Positions 7,002 through 16,205 of a stretch of 64,000 nt of DNA are shown here, piece by piece. The translations under genes were made by a program, and so were the position numbers. Every line of letters begins with the position of its first letter. Positions within the stretch are counted from its first letter, which is position 1. Location of the stretch: the NCBI RefSeq assembly GCF_036057275.1, contig NZ_CP107945.1, positions 2,232,001-2,296,000 of the forward strand, written 5' to 3'. The stretch comes from Streptomyces sp. NBC_00390 (lineage in GTDB: Bacteria > Actinomycetota > Actinomycetes > Streptomycetales > Streptomycetaceae). The notes under the pieces are model-generated. The model saw nothing but the letters and a program-made list of their open reading frames with translations. It was not told the DNA's origin and did no database searches.

Positions 7002-7802
7002 TCAGTCGTGCCACGCCCCCAGGTCCTCCAGGAGAGCCTGCAGGGGTTCGAAGACACCCGGCGTGGCCGCGACAGTGAGGTCACCCGACGGGCGCTCGCC
7101 CGGGCGGCCACCCGTCAGGGCCCCCGCCTCCCGGGCGATCAGGTCGCCCGCCGCGAGGTCCCACTCGCTGAGGCCGCGCTCGTAGTAGCCGTCCAGGCGG
7201 CCGGCCGCCACATCGCTCAGGTCGATGGCCGCCGAGCCGCTGCGCCGGATGTCCCGCAGCTGCGGGATGAGCCGTTGGGCGACATCCGCCTGGTGGGTCC
7301 GTACGGTGGCGACGTAGTTGAAGCCGGTGGAGACCAGCGCCTGGTCCAGCGGGGGCGCGGGGCGGCACCGTACGGGCCGGTCGTTGAGGTACGCCCCGCC
7401 GCCGCGGACGGCCCGGAAGGTCTCGCGCCGCATCGGGGCCTCCACGACTCCGACGAGAGTCTCGCCGTCCTGTTCCGCGGCGATGGACACGGCCCAGGTG
7501 GGCAGGCCGTAGAGGTAGTTCACGGTGCCGTCGAGCGGGTCGATGACCCACCGCACTCCGCTGGTGCCCGGCGCGGACGCGCCTTCCTCACCGAGGAAGC
7601 CGTCGTCGGGGCGGTGTTCGGACAGAAAGCCGGTGATCAGCTTCTCGGCGGCGATGTCCATCTCCGTGACGACGTCGATCGGGCTCGACTTGGTCGCCGC
7701 GACGCCCAGGTCGTCCGGCCTGCCGTCGCGCAGCAGTTCGCCGGCCCGGCGGGCGGCCTCCAGTGCGAGGGTCAGCAGTTCGGACGTCGATGTGCCGGTC
7801 AC
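7002..7802 (-). CDS. Inositol monophosphatase family protein
   Basis: A 266-residue Mg2+-dependent, Li+-sensitive-type phosphatase. The metal site is complete: GEEG (71-74), DPLDGT (88-93) and SEWDLAAGD near residue 212. Family members dephosphorylate inositol-1-phosphate, histidinol phosphate, 3'-phosphoadenosine-5'-phosphate or fructose bisphosphate; the sequence alone does not say which. I chose the GTG at 7802 because AAGGAG stands 6 nt upstream. The alternative GTG at 7817 would place the ribosome site inside the gene. It begins 12 nt after the hemH stop and is probably co-transcribed with it. Confidence 0.9.
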   Translation of the reverse strand: MTGTSTSELLTLALEAARRAGELLRDGRPDDLGVAATKSSPIDVVTEMDIAAEKLITGFLSEHRPDDGFLGEEGASAPGTSGVRWVIDPLDGTVNYLYGLPTWAVSIAAEQDGETLVGVVEAPMRRETFRAVRGGGAYLNDRPVRCRPAPPLDQALVSTGFNYVATVRTHQADVAQRLIPQLRDIRRSGSAAIDLSDVAAGRLDGYYERGLSEWDLAAGDLIAREAGALTGGRPGERPSGDLTVAATPGVFEPLQALLEDLGAWHD

Positions 7803-7813
7803 AGGGATCTCCT

Positions 7814-8941
7814 TCACGCGTACGGGCTGTCGGCGCCCGCTGCCGCGGGCCGTGGTGCGCGGGCCGGGCAGCAGCCGACCGGGCAGAGGTCGTGGCCGGG
7901 TCCCAGTGCCCCCAGCGCACAGCGGTCGACCGTCACCCCCCGCTCGGTCGCCGCCCGCTCCAGGACCAGCTCACGCACCGCCGCGGCGAACCGCGGATCG
8001 GCCCCCACGGTGGCGGACCTGCGCACCGGCAGTCCGAGCTCGGCGGCCTTGGCGGTGGCTTCGGTGTCGAGGTCGTAGAGGACCTCCATGTGGTCCGAGA
8101 CGAAGCCGATCGGGACCATGACCACTGCGGGCACACCCGCGCCGTGCAGTTCCTCGAGGTGGTCGCAGATGTCGGGCTCGAGCCACGGGATGTGCGGGGC
8201 GCCGCTGCGGGACTGGTAGACGAGCTGCCAGGGGTGCTCGGTACCGGTCTCCTCTCGTACGGCTTCGGCGATCAGCCGGGCGACGTCGAGGTGCTGGCGT
8301 ACGTACGCGCCGCCGTCGCCGTGTCCGGACGCGGGGCCGGAGGTGTCGGCCGCGGACGTCGGGACGGAGTGCGTCGTGAAGGCGAGATGCGCGCCGGCCC
8401 GGACGTCTTCGGGCAGGCCGGCGAGCGAGGCGAGGACGCCCTCGATCATGGGCGTCACGAACCCGGGGTGGTTGAAGTAGTGCCGCAGCTTGTCCACCCG
8501 GGGCGGCTCGAGCCCTTCGGCCTGCAGCGTCACGAGCGCGTCGGCGAGGTTCTCGCGGTACTGGCGGCAGCCGGAGTAGGAGGCGTACGCACTGGTGGCG
8601 AGCACGGCGATGCGCCGGTGTCCGGCCGTGGTCATCTCGCGCAGGGTGTCGGTCAGAAAGGGCGACCAGTTGCGGTTGCCCCAGTACACCGGAAGATCCA
8701 GGCCGTGCTCTGCGAAGTCCTTGCGCAGCGCGTCGAGCAGGGCGCGGTTCTGGTCGTTGATGGGGCTGATGCCGCCGAAGAGGAAGTAGTGCTGCCCCAC
8801 CTCCTTGAGCCGTTCCTTGGGGATACCGCGGCCGCGCGTCACGTTCTCCAGGAACGGAACGACATCGTCCGGGCCCTCCGGACCTCCGAAGGACAGCAAC
8901 AGCAGGGCGTCGTAAGGGGCGGGATCGCGCTGATCGGACAT
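7814..8941 (-). CDS. hemH: Ferrochelatase (coproporphyrin ferrochelatase, HemH/CpfC)
   Basis: The enzyme inserts Fe2+ into the porphyrin macrocycle; in actinobacteria the substrate is coproporphyrin III. The 375 residues include the family N-terminus [15 protein letters not shown], the GNRNWSPFL segment, the catalytic histidine in AFTTHSVP and the acidic helix [12 protein letters not shown]. The C-terminus carries CALG...DLCPVGCC, several cysteines in the region where mycobacterial ferrochelatase ligates a [2Fe-2S] cluster, so a cluster is likely here. The Ala/Pro-rich tail is dispensable in the family. It forms an operon with the downstream phosphatase gene and diverges from the MFS gene. 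Confidence 0.95.
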   Translation of the reverse strand: MSDQRDPAPYDALLLLSFGGPEGPDDVVPFLENVTRGRGIPKERLKEVGQHYFLFGGISPINDQNRALLDALRKDFAEHGLDLPVYWGNRNWSPFLTDTLREMTTAGHRRIAVLATSAYASYSGCRQYRENLADALVTLQAEGLEPPRVDKLRHYFNHPGFVTPMIEGVLASLAGLPEDVRAGAHLAFTTHSVPTSAADTSGPASGHGDGGAYVRQHLDVARLIAEAVREETGTEHPWQLVYQSRSGAPHIPWLEPDICDHLEELHGAGVPAVVMVPIGFVSDHMEVLYDLDTEATAKAAELGLPVRRSATVGADPRFAAAVRELVLERAATERGVTVDRCALGALGPGHDLCPVGCCPARAPRPAAAGADSPYA

Positions 8942-9082
8942 GGCACCGATCCTGCCACCCGCCGTGTTCCCCCCGGAAACCGCGGAGCCCGGGGAACCAC
9001 TGCGCCCGGGAAATCGCCGTGCGTGCGAGGTCGCGCCGGACGTAAGCTGTCTCAGCCGCCCTTACGCCTTACCGGAGAACCA

Positions 9083-10333
9083 GTGCCCAGTCCCTATCGC
9101 GCGATCTTCGCCGCCCCCGGCACACTCGGATTCTCCGTCGCCGGCTTCGTCGGCCGGATGCCGCTGTCCATGATGGGCATCGGCATCGTCACCATGATCT
9201 CCCAGCTCACGGGACGTTACGGCCTGGCGGGCGCGCTCTGCGCAACCCTCGCGATGTCGGCCGCCGTGCTCGGCCCGCAGATATCCCGGCTGGTCGACCG
9301 GCACGGTCAGCGCAGGGTGCTGCGCCCGGCCACCCTGGCCGCGGCCGCGGCGGCGGCGGGTCTGCTGATCTGTGCCCAGCAGGGCCTGGCCGACTGGACG
9401 CTGTTCGTGTTCTCGGCGGCCATGGGCTGCGTGCCGAGCGTCGGCGCGATGACCCGCGCGCGATGGGCGGCCATCTACCGGGGATCACCCCGGCAGCTGC
9501 ACACCGCTTACGCGCTGGAGTCGATCATCGACGAGGTGTGCTTCATCTTCGGCCCGATCGTGTCGATCGGTCTGTCGACCATCTGGTTCCCGGAAGCCGG
9601 CCCGTTGCTGGCCGCGCTGTTCCTGCTCGCCGGCGTCTGGTGGCTGACGGCCCAGCGCGCCACGGAGCCCGAGCCGCACCCGGCCGGGGAGCACACCGGC
9701 GGTTCGGCCCTGCGCTCCCCCGGTCTGCAGGTCCTGGTGGCCGCCTTCGTCGCCACCGGCGCGATCTTCGGCGCGGTGGACGTGGTGACCGTGGCGTTCG
9801 CCGAGGAGGAGGGCCACAAGGCCGCGGCGAGCGTGGTGCTCGCCGTGTACGCGCTCGGGTCGTGCCTGGCGGGCATGGTCTTCGGCCTGCTGCATCTGAA
9901 GGGTGGGCCTTCCCGCAGGTGGGTACTGGGTGTGTGTGCGATGGCCGTGAGTATGATCCCCCTCCAACTGGCCGGGAGCCTGCCGTTCCTGGCCGTGGCG
10001 CTCTTTGTCGCGGGCCTTGCCATCGCACCGACGATGGTGACGACCATGGCCCTCGTCGAAGCGCACGTACCGCGCAGCAAACTGACCGAGGGCATGTCCT
10101 GGACCGGTACCGGGCTCGCGGTCGGTGTGGCGCTGGGCTCCTCGGCCGCCGGCTGGGTGGTCGACGCGCACGGTGCCGCTGCGGGATACGCGGTGCCCGG
10201 GATCGCGGGAGTGCTTGCGGCCGTTGTGGCGTTCCTGGGGTACAGCCGGCTGCGCAGGCCGGTGCCGACGCGGGAGGGGCAGCGTGAGCGGGACGCGCAA
10301 CAGTCTGAACAGCCAGACCAGCACGTGGCGTAA
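9083..10333 (+). CDS. MFS transporter (12 TM)
   Basis: A 416-residue major facilitator protein with two six-helix halves. The loop 2-3 motif reads SRLVDRHGQRRVL, a variant of GxLaDrxGrkkvl. The middle loop has about 20 hydrophilic residues (TEPEPHPAGEHTGG). The start is GTG 9083 (VPSPYRAIF) with GGAG 7 nt upstream. The C-terminal tail is charged and its last 50 bp overlap the start of the oxidase gene, so the pair is translationally coupled. An exporter role is probable, but the substrate is unknown. Confidence 0.88.
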   Translation: MPSPYRAIFAAPGTLGFSVAGFVGRMPLSMMGIGIVTMISQLTGRYGLAGALCATLAMSAAVLGPQISRLVDRHGQRRVLRPATLAAAAAAAGLLICAQQGLADWTLFVFSAAMGCVPSVGAMTRARWAAIYRGSPRQLHTAYALESIIDEVCFIFGPIVSIGLSTIWFPEAGPLLAALFLLAGVWWLTAQRATEPEPHPAGEHTGGSALRSPGLQVLVAAFVATGAIFGAVDVVTVAFAEEEGHKAAASVVLAVYALGSCLAGMVFGLLHLKGGPSRRWVLGVCAMAVSMIPLQLAGSLPFLAVALFVAGLAIAPTMVTTMALVEAHVPRSKLTEGMSWTGTGLAVGVALGSSAAGWVVDAHGAAAGYAVPGIAGVLAAVVAFLGYSRLRRPVPTREGQRERDAQQSEQPDQHVA

Positions 10334-11612
10334 CTGGGCCGGGAATGTGACGGCCCGGCCGGTGCGGGAGGTCACTCCTGCCTCCCCGCAGGAGCTCGCC
10401 GACGCCGTGCGCAGCGCGGCAGAGGACAATCTGACGGTGAAGGCCGTCGGCACGGGGCACTCCTTCACCGCCCTGGCGGCCACCGAAGGTGTGCTGATAC
10501 GGCCCGATCTGCTGACCGGGATCCGGGAGATCGACCGTACGTCGATGACCGTGACGGTCGAGGCCGGCACTCCGCTCAAGCGGCTGAACGCGGCCCTCGC
10601 CCGTGAGGGCCTGTCGCTCACCAACATGGGCGACATCATGGAGCAGACCGTCGCGGGCGCGACCTCGACCGGCACGCACGGCACGGGCCGCGACTCGGCC
10701 TCGATCGCCGCGCAGATCAAGGCCCTTGAGCTGGTGACGGCGGACGGTTCGCTGCTGCACTGCAGCGAGAAGGAGAACCCGGAGGTCTTCGCGGCGGCCC
10801 GGATCGGGCTCGGTGCCCTGGGTGTCGTCTCCGCGATCACTCTCGCGGTGGAGCCGGTCTTTTTGCTGACGGCCCGCGAGGAGCCGATGTCCTTCGACAA
10901 GGTCACGGCCGAGTTCGACGCGCTCGTCGCGGAGAACGAGCACTTCGAGTTCTACTGGTTCCCGCACACCGGCAACTGCAACACCAAGCGCAACAACCGC
11001 AGCGCCGGTCCCGCCGCGCCGGCCGGCGCGGTCAGCGGCTGGATCGAGGACGAGCTGCTCTCCAACGGCGTGTTCCAGGTGGCCTGTTCCGTGGGCCGGG
11101 CGTTCCCCGCGGCCATCCCTGCGATCGCGAAGGTCTCCAGCCGCGCACTGTCCGCCCGTTCGTACACGGACATCCCGTACAAGGTGTTCACGTCGCCGCG
11201 CCGGGTGCGGTTCGTCGAGATGGAGTACGCGCTGCCGCGCGAGGCTCTGGTCACCGCGCTGCGCGAGCTCAAGGCGATGGTCGAACGCTCGCCGCTGCGG
11301 GTCAGTTTCCCGGTGGAGGTGCGTACGGCTCCGGCGGACGACATCACGCTGTCCACGGCCTCCGGCCGGGACAGTGCGTACATCGCCGTGCACATGTACC
11401 GGGGGACGCCGTACCAGTCGTACTTCACCGCGGCGGAGAGGATCATGACCGCGCACGGCGGACGGCCGCACTGGGGCAAGGTGCATACACGGGACGCCGC
11501 TTACTTCGCCGAGGCGTACCCGCGGTTCGGCGAGTTCACGGCGCTGCGCGACCGCCTGGACCCGCAGCGGCTGTTCCAGAACGCCTATCTGCGGCGGGTG
11601 TTGGGCGACTGA
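10284..11612 (+). CDS. FAD-linked D-arabinono-1,4-lactone oxidase family protein
   Basis: A 442-residue flavoprotein. The N-terminal PCMH-type FAD domain contains VGTGHSFTALA (the His that can carry FAD covalently in this family) and GATSTGTHGTG. The C-terminal ALO domain contains FYWFPHT, RFVEMEYALPRE and the conserved PHWGKVH. Family members oxidise aldonolactones or alditols with O2, for example the xylitol/alditol oxidase of S. coelicolor; the exact sugar is not evident. GTG 10284 has GGAGGGG 4-7 nt upstream and overlaps the MFS gene by 50 bp. Co-expression with a transporter suggests uptake or efflux of a related metabolite, which is an inference. Confidence 0.9.
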   Translation: MSGTRNSLNSQTSTWRNWAGNVTARPVREVTPASPQELADAVRSAAEDNLTVKAVGTGHSFTALAATEGVLIRPDLLTGIREIDRTSMTVTVEAGTPLKRLNAALAREGLSLTNMGDIMEQTVAGATSTGTHGTGRDSASIAAQIKALELVTADGSLLHCSEKENPEVFAAARIGLGALGVVSAITLAVEPVFLLTAREEPMSFDKVTAEFDALVAENEHFEFYWFPHTGNCNTKRNNRSAGPAAPAGAVSGWIEDELLSNGVFQVACSVGRAFPAAIPAIAKVSSRALSARSYTDIPYKVFTSPRRVRFVEMEYALPREALVTALRELKAMVERSPLRVSFPVEVRTAPADDITLSTASGRDSAYIAVHMYRGTPYQSYFTAAERIMTAHGGRPHWGKVHTRDAAYFAEAYPRFGEFTALRDRLDPQRLFQNAYLRRVLGD

Positions 11613-12049
11613 CTCCCCCTGGCGAATAGTTCCCTTTCTTCCGGTTTCCGCGAACCGCGACACCCGTCCTCCCGGGGCTCCGGAGCCCAACTCCCGCGCC
11701 CCGGGAGAAGTTCGGCGGCGCGGCGGCCCACCCCGATGGCCCGAATGGAGTACTGTGGCCAGCCTTGGGTCCGGTCCCCTCGTGACGTCCGGGCCCGGGA
11801 CAAGGGGGCCGAAAGCGGCACTCGATCCGGCGAAGCCGCGGTGTCGCACGGAAGTCTGTTGCGGAGAGTGACTTCACCGTCACTCTGAGTCGTAAATAGA
11901 TAACCGTGCCATAACGGCGATCCAGGGCCTGTGCCCGACACGCCGGGCAACTCGGCAAGGTTGTGGCAGGCTGCACCCGGGCAGGCCACACTCGACTAGC
12001 GGAAGCAGCGACGCAGGTGACGTCGGCAGGCACCACCCGGGAGGTCCCC
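11613..12049. other. 437-bp intergenic region upstream of sepH
   Basis: No gene is seen. It contains a GGGCTCCGGAGCCC palindrome (11675-11688), perhaps part of the oxidase terminator, and an 8-bp perfect hairpin AGAGTGAC-ttcacc-GTCACTCT (11865-11886). AT-richer sequence then follows (around 11890-11915), where the sepH promoter probably lies. The sepH ribosome site GGGAGG is at 12039-12044. Confidence 0.5.
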
Positions 12050-13099
12050 ATGCCCGAACTGCGTGTCGTGGCCGTCTCCAACGACGGCACACGACTGGTG
12101 CTCAAGGCTGCGGACAGCACGGAATACACGCTTCCGATCGATGAGCGTCTGCGTGCCGCCGTACGCAACGACCGTGCCCGCCTCGGCCAGATCGAGATCG
12201 AGGTGGAAAGCCACCTCCGCCCCCGCGACATCCAGGCCCGTATACGCGCCGGTGCCTCCGCGGAGGAAGTCGCGCAGCTCGCCGGTATCCCCGTCGACCG
12301 TGTACGCCGTTTCGAGGGACCTGTGCTCGCGGAGCGCGCCTTCATGGCGGAGCGGGCCCGCAAGACTCCCGTACGCCGCCCCGGTGAGAACACGGGTCCG
12401 CAGCTCGGAGAGGCTGTGCAGGAGCGGCTGCTGCTGCGTGGGGCCGAGAAGGACACCGCGCAGTGGGACTCTTGGCGCCGCGACGACGGCACCTGGGAGG
12501 TTCTGCTGGTCTACCGGGTGGCGGGCGAACCGCACTCGGCGAGTTGGACCTACGACCCGCCGCGGCGGCTCGTCCAGGCCGTCGACGACGAGGCGCGCGC
12601 GCTGATCGGCGAGACCGACGACTCGATCGCGCAGGAGCCGAGCTTCCCCTTCGTGCCCCGCATCGCGCGGCTGCCCAGGGACCGTCCGCTGGACCGCGCC
12701 CTGGACCGCCAGATCGAGCGTCCCGGTACGGCCGCGCCTTCGTCCGACACGGACGACACGGGCGAGCGGGACTCGCTGACCAGCCTTCTGGAAGCGGTGC
12801 CGAGCTTCCGGGGAGACATGGTCGTACCGGAGCGGCCCGCACAGCCCGAGCCGGCGGCCATCGAGCCGGCACAGGAGCCCGACGAGGCGGAGGAGCCGGT
12901 CGCACCGGCGGCATCGGCGGGCGCGGGTTCGGCGTACGCCGATGTCCTGATGCCGCGCTCGGTGGCGGGTCACCGCGAGCGCCTCACGGGCACCACGGAC
13001 CGCCAGGCAGAGGCGGACGGCGTCCGCCCGGGGCGCCGCGCGGCGGTCCCGAGCTGGGACGAGATCGTCTTCGGCACGCGCCGCAAGAAGCAGGACTAG
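12050..13099 (+). CDS. sepH: Septation protein SepH (DUF3071)
   Basis: SepH binds FtsZ and promotes Z-ring assembly during sporulation septation and vegetative cross-wall formation in Streptomyces. The 349-residue protein has the conserved N-terminal DUF3071 domain (MPELRVVAVSNDGTRLVLKA to about residue 185). This includes the helix-turn-helix-like segment AEEVAQLAGIPVDRVRRFEG needed for activity in orthologues. A long Pro/Glu/Ala-rich disordered region follows, then a short conserved C-terminal block GRRAAVPSWDEIVFGTRRKK, which in the family contacts FtsZ. The ATG at 12050 has GGGAGG 5-10 nt upstream. It is transcribed alone, and a strong hairpin follows 230 bp downstream. Confidence 0.95.
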   Translation: MPELRVVAVSNDGTRLVLKAADSTEYTLPIDERLRAAVRNDRARLGQIEIEVESHLRPRDIQARIRAGASAEEVAQLAGIPVDRVRRFEGPVLAERAFMAERARKTPVRRPGENTGPQLGEAVQERLLLRGAEKDTAQWDSWRRDDGTWEVLLVYRVAGEPHSASWTYDPPRRLVQAVDDEARALIGETDDSIAQEPSFPFVPRIARLPRDRPLDRALDRQIERPGTAAPSSDTDDTGERDSLTSLLEAVPSFRGDMVVPERPAQPEPAAIEPAQEPDEAEEPVAPAASAGAGSAYADVLMPRSVAGHRERLTGTTDRQAEADGVRPGRRAAVPSWDEIVFGTRRKKQD

Positions 13100-13660
13100 G
13101 GCTCTCTCTTCCGGATCGGGCCGGACCAGTGAGCGGGGTCCGGTGCTTGGGGTGCATCTCCCGTGCCCGAAGGGCAACGGGGGACATCGCAGGCGGTGGA
13201 GGGAGGCTTGGCGGAGCCGTACCGACCGACGACAACGCAGCTCGGGGGTACCACCCGCCGAAGGCTGTGGGTGACCAGGGCACGCGAGCCCGGCAAGATC
13301 CGGACGAGAGGGCCCTGGCTCAGGACGTCCCGAACGGGCCCGGCACGGTGGACATGCCGGGCCCGTTCGCGTGCGGGAGGCACCACCGGCCGACTGTCGG
13401 CGGGCACCGCGCGCGAAGTCCCGGCACGCGACAGGTCCTGCACCGGGCAACGGACCCGAGGACCTCACGGGCGCCCACGCGCGGCGGCGCTTCGGGGTGG
13501 CGCCGGGACGCCGCTGCCTGCGTGTCCGCCTGCGCTGCGGCGCCGTCCGGGGTTCCGCGCAGGCCGCACCTGCTGCGCACGACCGCCTTGGTCCGGTCCC
13601 GGACCTGCCCGATCTGCCGCGTCGGGTCCCGGCGTATCGGCGCCACCGCGGGGTCCGCCG
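13100..13660. other. 561-bp intergenic region, sepH / sulfurtransferase
   Basis: No convincing gene in any frame: open frames here have mixed third-position composition, and translations are Arg/Pro/Ala-rich without recognisable blocks. The one clear structure is the terminator at 13331-13369. Confidence 0.5.
13331..13369. terminator. Strong bidirectional hairpin between convergent sepH and sulfurtransferase genes
   Basis: A perfect 15-bp stem CGAACGGGCCCGGCA / TGCCGGGCCCGTTCG with a 9-nt loop. It lies 230 bp from sepH and 290 bp from the sulfurtransferase stop, and could serve both. Confidence 0.75.
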
Positions 13661-14491
13661 TCAGCCCGGCTGCGGCCCCGTGGCCACCGGGCGCGCCGGG
13701 TCCCCGGACCATTCCGACCAGGAGCCCGCGTACAGGACCGGTTCGAAGCCCGCGAGTTCCAGAGCCACCGCCTGCTGCGCGGCCGAGACACCCGAGCCGC
13801 AGTAGACGCCGACCGTCTTCGCGTCCTGACCCGCGCCGAGTTCGACGAAGCGCGCGGTCAGCCTTTCGGGTGAAAGGAAGCGTCCGTTCTCGTCGATGTT
13901 CTCCGCCGTCGGGGCCGAGACCGCGCCGGGGATATGACCGGCGACCCGGTCGATGGGCTCCACCTCGCCGCGGTAGCGCTCCCCCGCCCGTGCGTCCAGC
14001 AGCAGGCCGTCGCGGGCCCATCCGGCCGCTCCGTCCGCGTCGAGCAGTCCGAGCGCGCCCGGCTGCGGGGTGAACGTACCCTCCACGGGCTCGGGAGTCT
14101 TGGTCTCCAACGGGCCCGCCCAGGCGGCGAGTCCGCCGTCGAGGACACGTACGTTCTCGTGCCCCGTCCAGCGCAGCAGCCACCAGGCGCGGGCCGCGCC
14201 CCACCCCTTGTCCGCGTCGTACGTCACGACGGGCGTCTGTGCGGAGATTCCGGCGCGGCGCATGGCCGCGCCGAAGGCCGCCACGTCGGGCAGGGGGTGC
14301 CGGCCACCGGCACCGGGGGGTCCAGCCAGCTCCGCGTCGAGGTCGATGAAGACGGCGCCCGGGATGTGACCGGCCTCGTAGTCGGGCCGGCCGTGCGGCC
14401 CGCCCAGTTGGTAACGGACGTCCAGCAGGACCGGCGGGGTGGGGCCGGCGAGCTCGTTCGCAAGATCGACTGCGGAGATGATGGGATCCAT
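13661..14491 (-). CDS. Sulfurtransferase (tandem rhodanese domains)
   Basis: A 276-residue two-domain rhodanese (thiosulfate or 3-mercaptopyruvate sulfurtransferase, SseA/CysA-like). The N-terminal domain (about 7-125) is inactive, with LDVRYQLGG and TYDADKGWGAAR. The C-terminal domain carries the active-site loop VYCGSGVSAAQ, whose Cys accepts the persulfide sulfur. The loop CGSGVSA is nearer to the mercaptopyruvate type (CGSGVTA) than to thiosulfate rhodaneses (CRxGxT). ATG 14491 was chosen because GAGG lies 9 nt upstream; the ATG at 14500 has no such spacing. It is a cytoplasmic, single-gene unit. Confidence 0.9.
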   Translation of the reverse strand: MDPIISAVDLANELAGPTPPVLLDVRYQLGGPHGRPDYEAGHIPGAVFIDLDAELAGPPGAGGRHPLPDVAAFGAAMRRAGISAQTPVVTYDADKGWGAARAWWLLRWTGHENVRVLDGGLAAWAGPLETKTPEPVEGTFTPQPGALGLLDADGAAGWARDGLLLDARAGERYRGEVEPIDRVAGHIPGAVSAPTAENIDENGRFLSPERLTARFVELGAGQDAKTVGVYCGSGVSAAQQAVALELAGFEPVLYAGSWSEWSGDPARPVATGPQPG

Positions 14492-14716
14492 GGAGACCAT
14501 CCTCGCGCAGCCATCGGCCGATCCGTAACGCCCCGGAAACGGATGAGTGACATCAAAACGGGCATCCTTCGGCAGGAACCCGCCAAAACCGGCGCGGCCG
14601 GGGCCCGCCGGACCCCTCGTGGTGGAAGCATCTGCGTGGGCGCGGCCGTTCTTACAGGAACAGCACGCGCCGGTCCCCCCGCACGGCCACCACGATGGTC
14701 CGAGGAGAGAGTGACG

Positions 14717-15490
14717 ATGACCGAGGCGACTCGGCACACACCTGGCACACCCTGTTGGGTGAGCTTGATGGCGCACGGCCTTGACGCGACGCAGGAGTTC
14801 TACGCGTCACTGTTCGGCTGGGAGTTCTCCCCCGGCCCGGCACAGCTCGGCCCGTACGTCCGCGCGCTGATCGACGGCAAGGAGGTCGCGGGCATCGGCA
14901 GACTGCCGGCCGACCGGCACCTGCCGGTCGCCTGGACGCCGTATCTCGCCACGGACGACGCGGATGCGACCGCCGAGGTGATCCGCAGCTGCGGCGGCAC
15001 CGTCGGGGTGGGCCCGCTGGACGCGGGGGACGCGGGCCGGTTGGCCATCGGCTCCGACCCGGGAGGCGCGGTGTTCGGCATCTGGCAGGTCGCCGCGCAC
15101 CGGGGCACCGCGGTGCACGGCACCCATGGCACGCCGGTGTGGAACGAGCTCCTGACCCGGGAGACCTCCTCCGTCGGGAAGTTCTACCAGGCGCTGTTCG
15201 ACTACGAGGTGGAGCCGGCCGTCTCGGCCGACTTCGACTGTCTGACCCTGCGCCTCGCCGGACGGCCGGTCGCATCCCTGCACGGTGTCGGTCATGCGCT
15301 GCCCCGCAGCCGGGGCAGCCACTGGATGACCTACTTCGAGGTCGAGGACACCGACGCGGCCGCGCACCAGGTGCTGGACCTGGGCGGGCATGTGGTGGAG
15401 CAGCCCCGGGACGGCGCCACAGGGCGGCTCGCCACGGTGGCGGACCCGGAGGGCGCGGTGTTCACGATCGTACGGTCGGAGAGTTCCTGA
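14717..15490 (+). CDS. VOC family protein (two glyoxalase-like domains)
   Basis: A 257-residue protein with two tandem vicinal-oxygen-chelate modules (about 10-128 and 138-257). The first begins TPCWVSLMAHGLDATQEFYA and FYASLFGWEF, the second FYQALFDYEVEP, and both end in DPxGAVF strands (SDPGGAVFGIW and ADPEGAVFTIV). Such proteins include hydroxylases, dioxygenases and antibiotic-binding proteins; with no complete metal triad confirmed, function stays open. The start is ATG 14717 with AGGAG 9 nt upstream. Its 3' end overlaps the convergent tdk gene by 29 bp. Confidence 0.88.
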   Translation: MTEATRHTPGTPCWVSLMAHGLDATQEFYASLFGWEFSPGPAQLGPYVRALIDGKEVAGIGRLPADRHLPVAWTPYLATDDADATAEVIRSCGGTVGVGPLDAGDAGRLAIGSDPGGAVFGIWQVAAHRGTAVHGTHGTPVWNELLTRETSSVGKFYQALFDYEVEPAVSADFDCLTLRLAGRPVASLHGVGHALPRSRGSHWMTYFEVEDTDAAAHQVLDLGGHVVEQPRDGATGRLATVADPEGAVFTIVRSESS

Positions 15491-16145
15491 CGATCTCGCC
15501 GTCCTCGACGGGAAGGACGTCCGGGGAGAGCGCGGCCGCACGGGCGGTGGCCGCGGTCATCCGCCGGCGGTGGTGGCGCCGGCACAGCACCTCGTAACCG
15601 ATCACGTCCGTCGGCTGGTGGACGTCCCCGACGACGACCTGGGCACCCTCGACGACCATCACCCCGCCCACGGTGCGCGCGTTGTGCGTGGCGCGGGCGC
15701 CGCACCAGCACAGCGCCTCGACCTGGAGTACCTCGACGCGGTCGGCGAGTTCGACGAGCCGCTGGGAGCCGGGGAAGAGCTTGGAGCGGAAGTCCGTGGT
15801 GATGCCGAAGGCGAAGACGTCCAGCTCCAGGTCGTCGACGACCCGGGCGAGCTGGTCGATCTGCTCGGGCGCGAGGAACTGCGCCTCATCGGCGATCACG
15901 TAGTCGCAGCGGCCGCCCTTGGAGAGATGGGCGACGAGATACGCGTAGAAGTCGAAGCCCTCCGCGGCCTCGACCGCGTCGGTCACCAGACCGAGGCGGG
16001 AGGAGAGCTTGCCCTCGCCGGCCCGGTCGTCGCGGGTGAAGATCATGCCCTGAAGGCCGCGCGTGGAGCGGTTGTGCTCGATCTGGAGAGCCAGGGTCGA
16101 CTTCCCGCAATCCATCGTTCCAGAGAAGAACACCAGCTCGGGCAT
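15462..16145 (-). CDS. tdk: Thymidine kinase
   Basis: A type II thymidine kinase of 227 residues that phosphorylates thymidine with ATP in the salvage pathway. The P-loop is SGTMDCGKSTLAL (residues 8-20), the Walker-B-like DEAQFL is near 85-90, and there is a zinc-binding set CWCGARATH ... LCRRHH. The C-terminus after the zinc region (about 35 residues, TAATARAAALSPDVLPVEDG) is longer than in E. coli. The last 29 bp overlap the VOC gene on the other strand. It is followed by a phosphodiesterase-like gene on the same strand whose start codon is far away, so it probably has its own promoter. Confidence 0.95.
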   Translation of the reverse strand: MPELVFFSGTMDCGKSTLALQIEHNRSTRGLQGMIFTRDDRAGEGKLSSRLGLVTDAVEAAEGFDFYAYLVAHLSKGGRCDYVIADEAQFLAPEQIDQLARVVDDLELDVFAFGITTDFRSKLFPGSQRLVELADRVEVLQVEALCWCGARATHNARTVGGVMVVEGAQVVVGDVHQPTDVIGYEVLCRRHHRRRMTAATARAAALSPDVLPVEDGEIVRNSPTVRS

Positions 16146-16205
16146 GGAGAGTTGAGGACCTTTCGGGTCTGTGCGCGCGGTCGGGAGCGTGACGGCGTGG
16201 GCGGG

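Noticed and set aside
13163..13873. Open frames on both strands between sepH and the sulfurtransferase gene.
   Set aside because: Composition is Arg/Pro/Gly-rich and no domain is recognisable; the frames run through the 15-bp terminator stem at 13331-13369.
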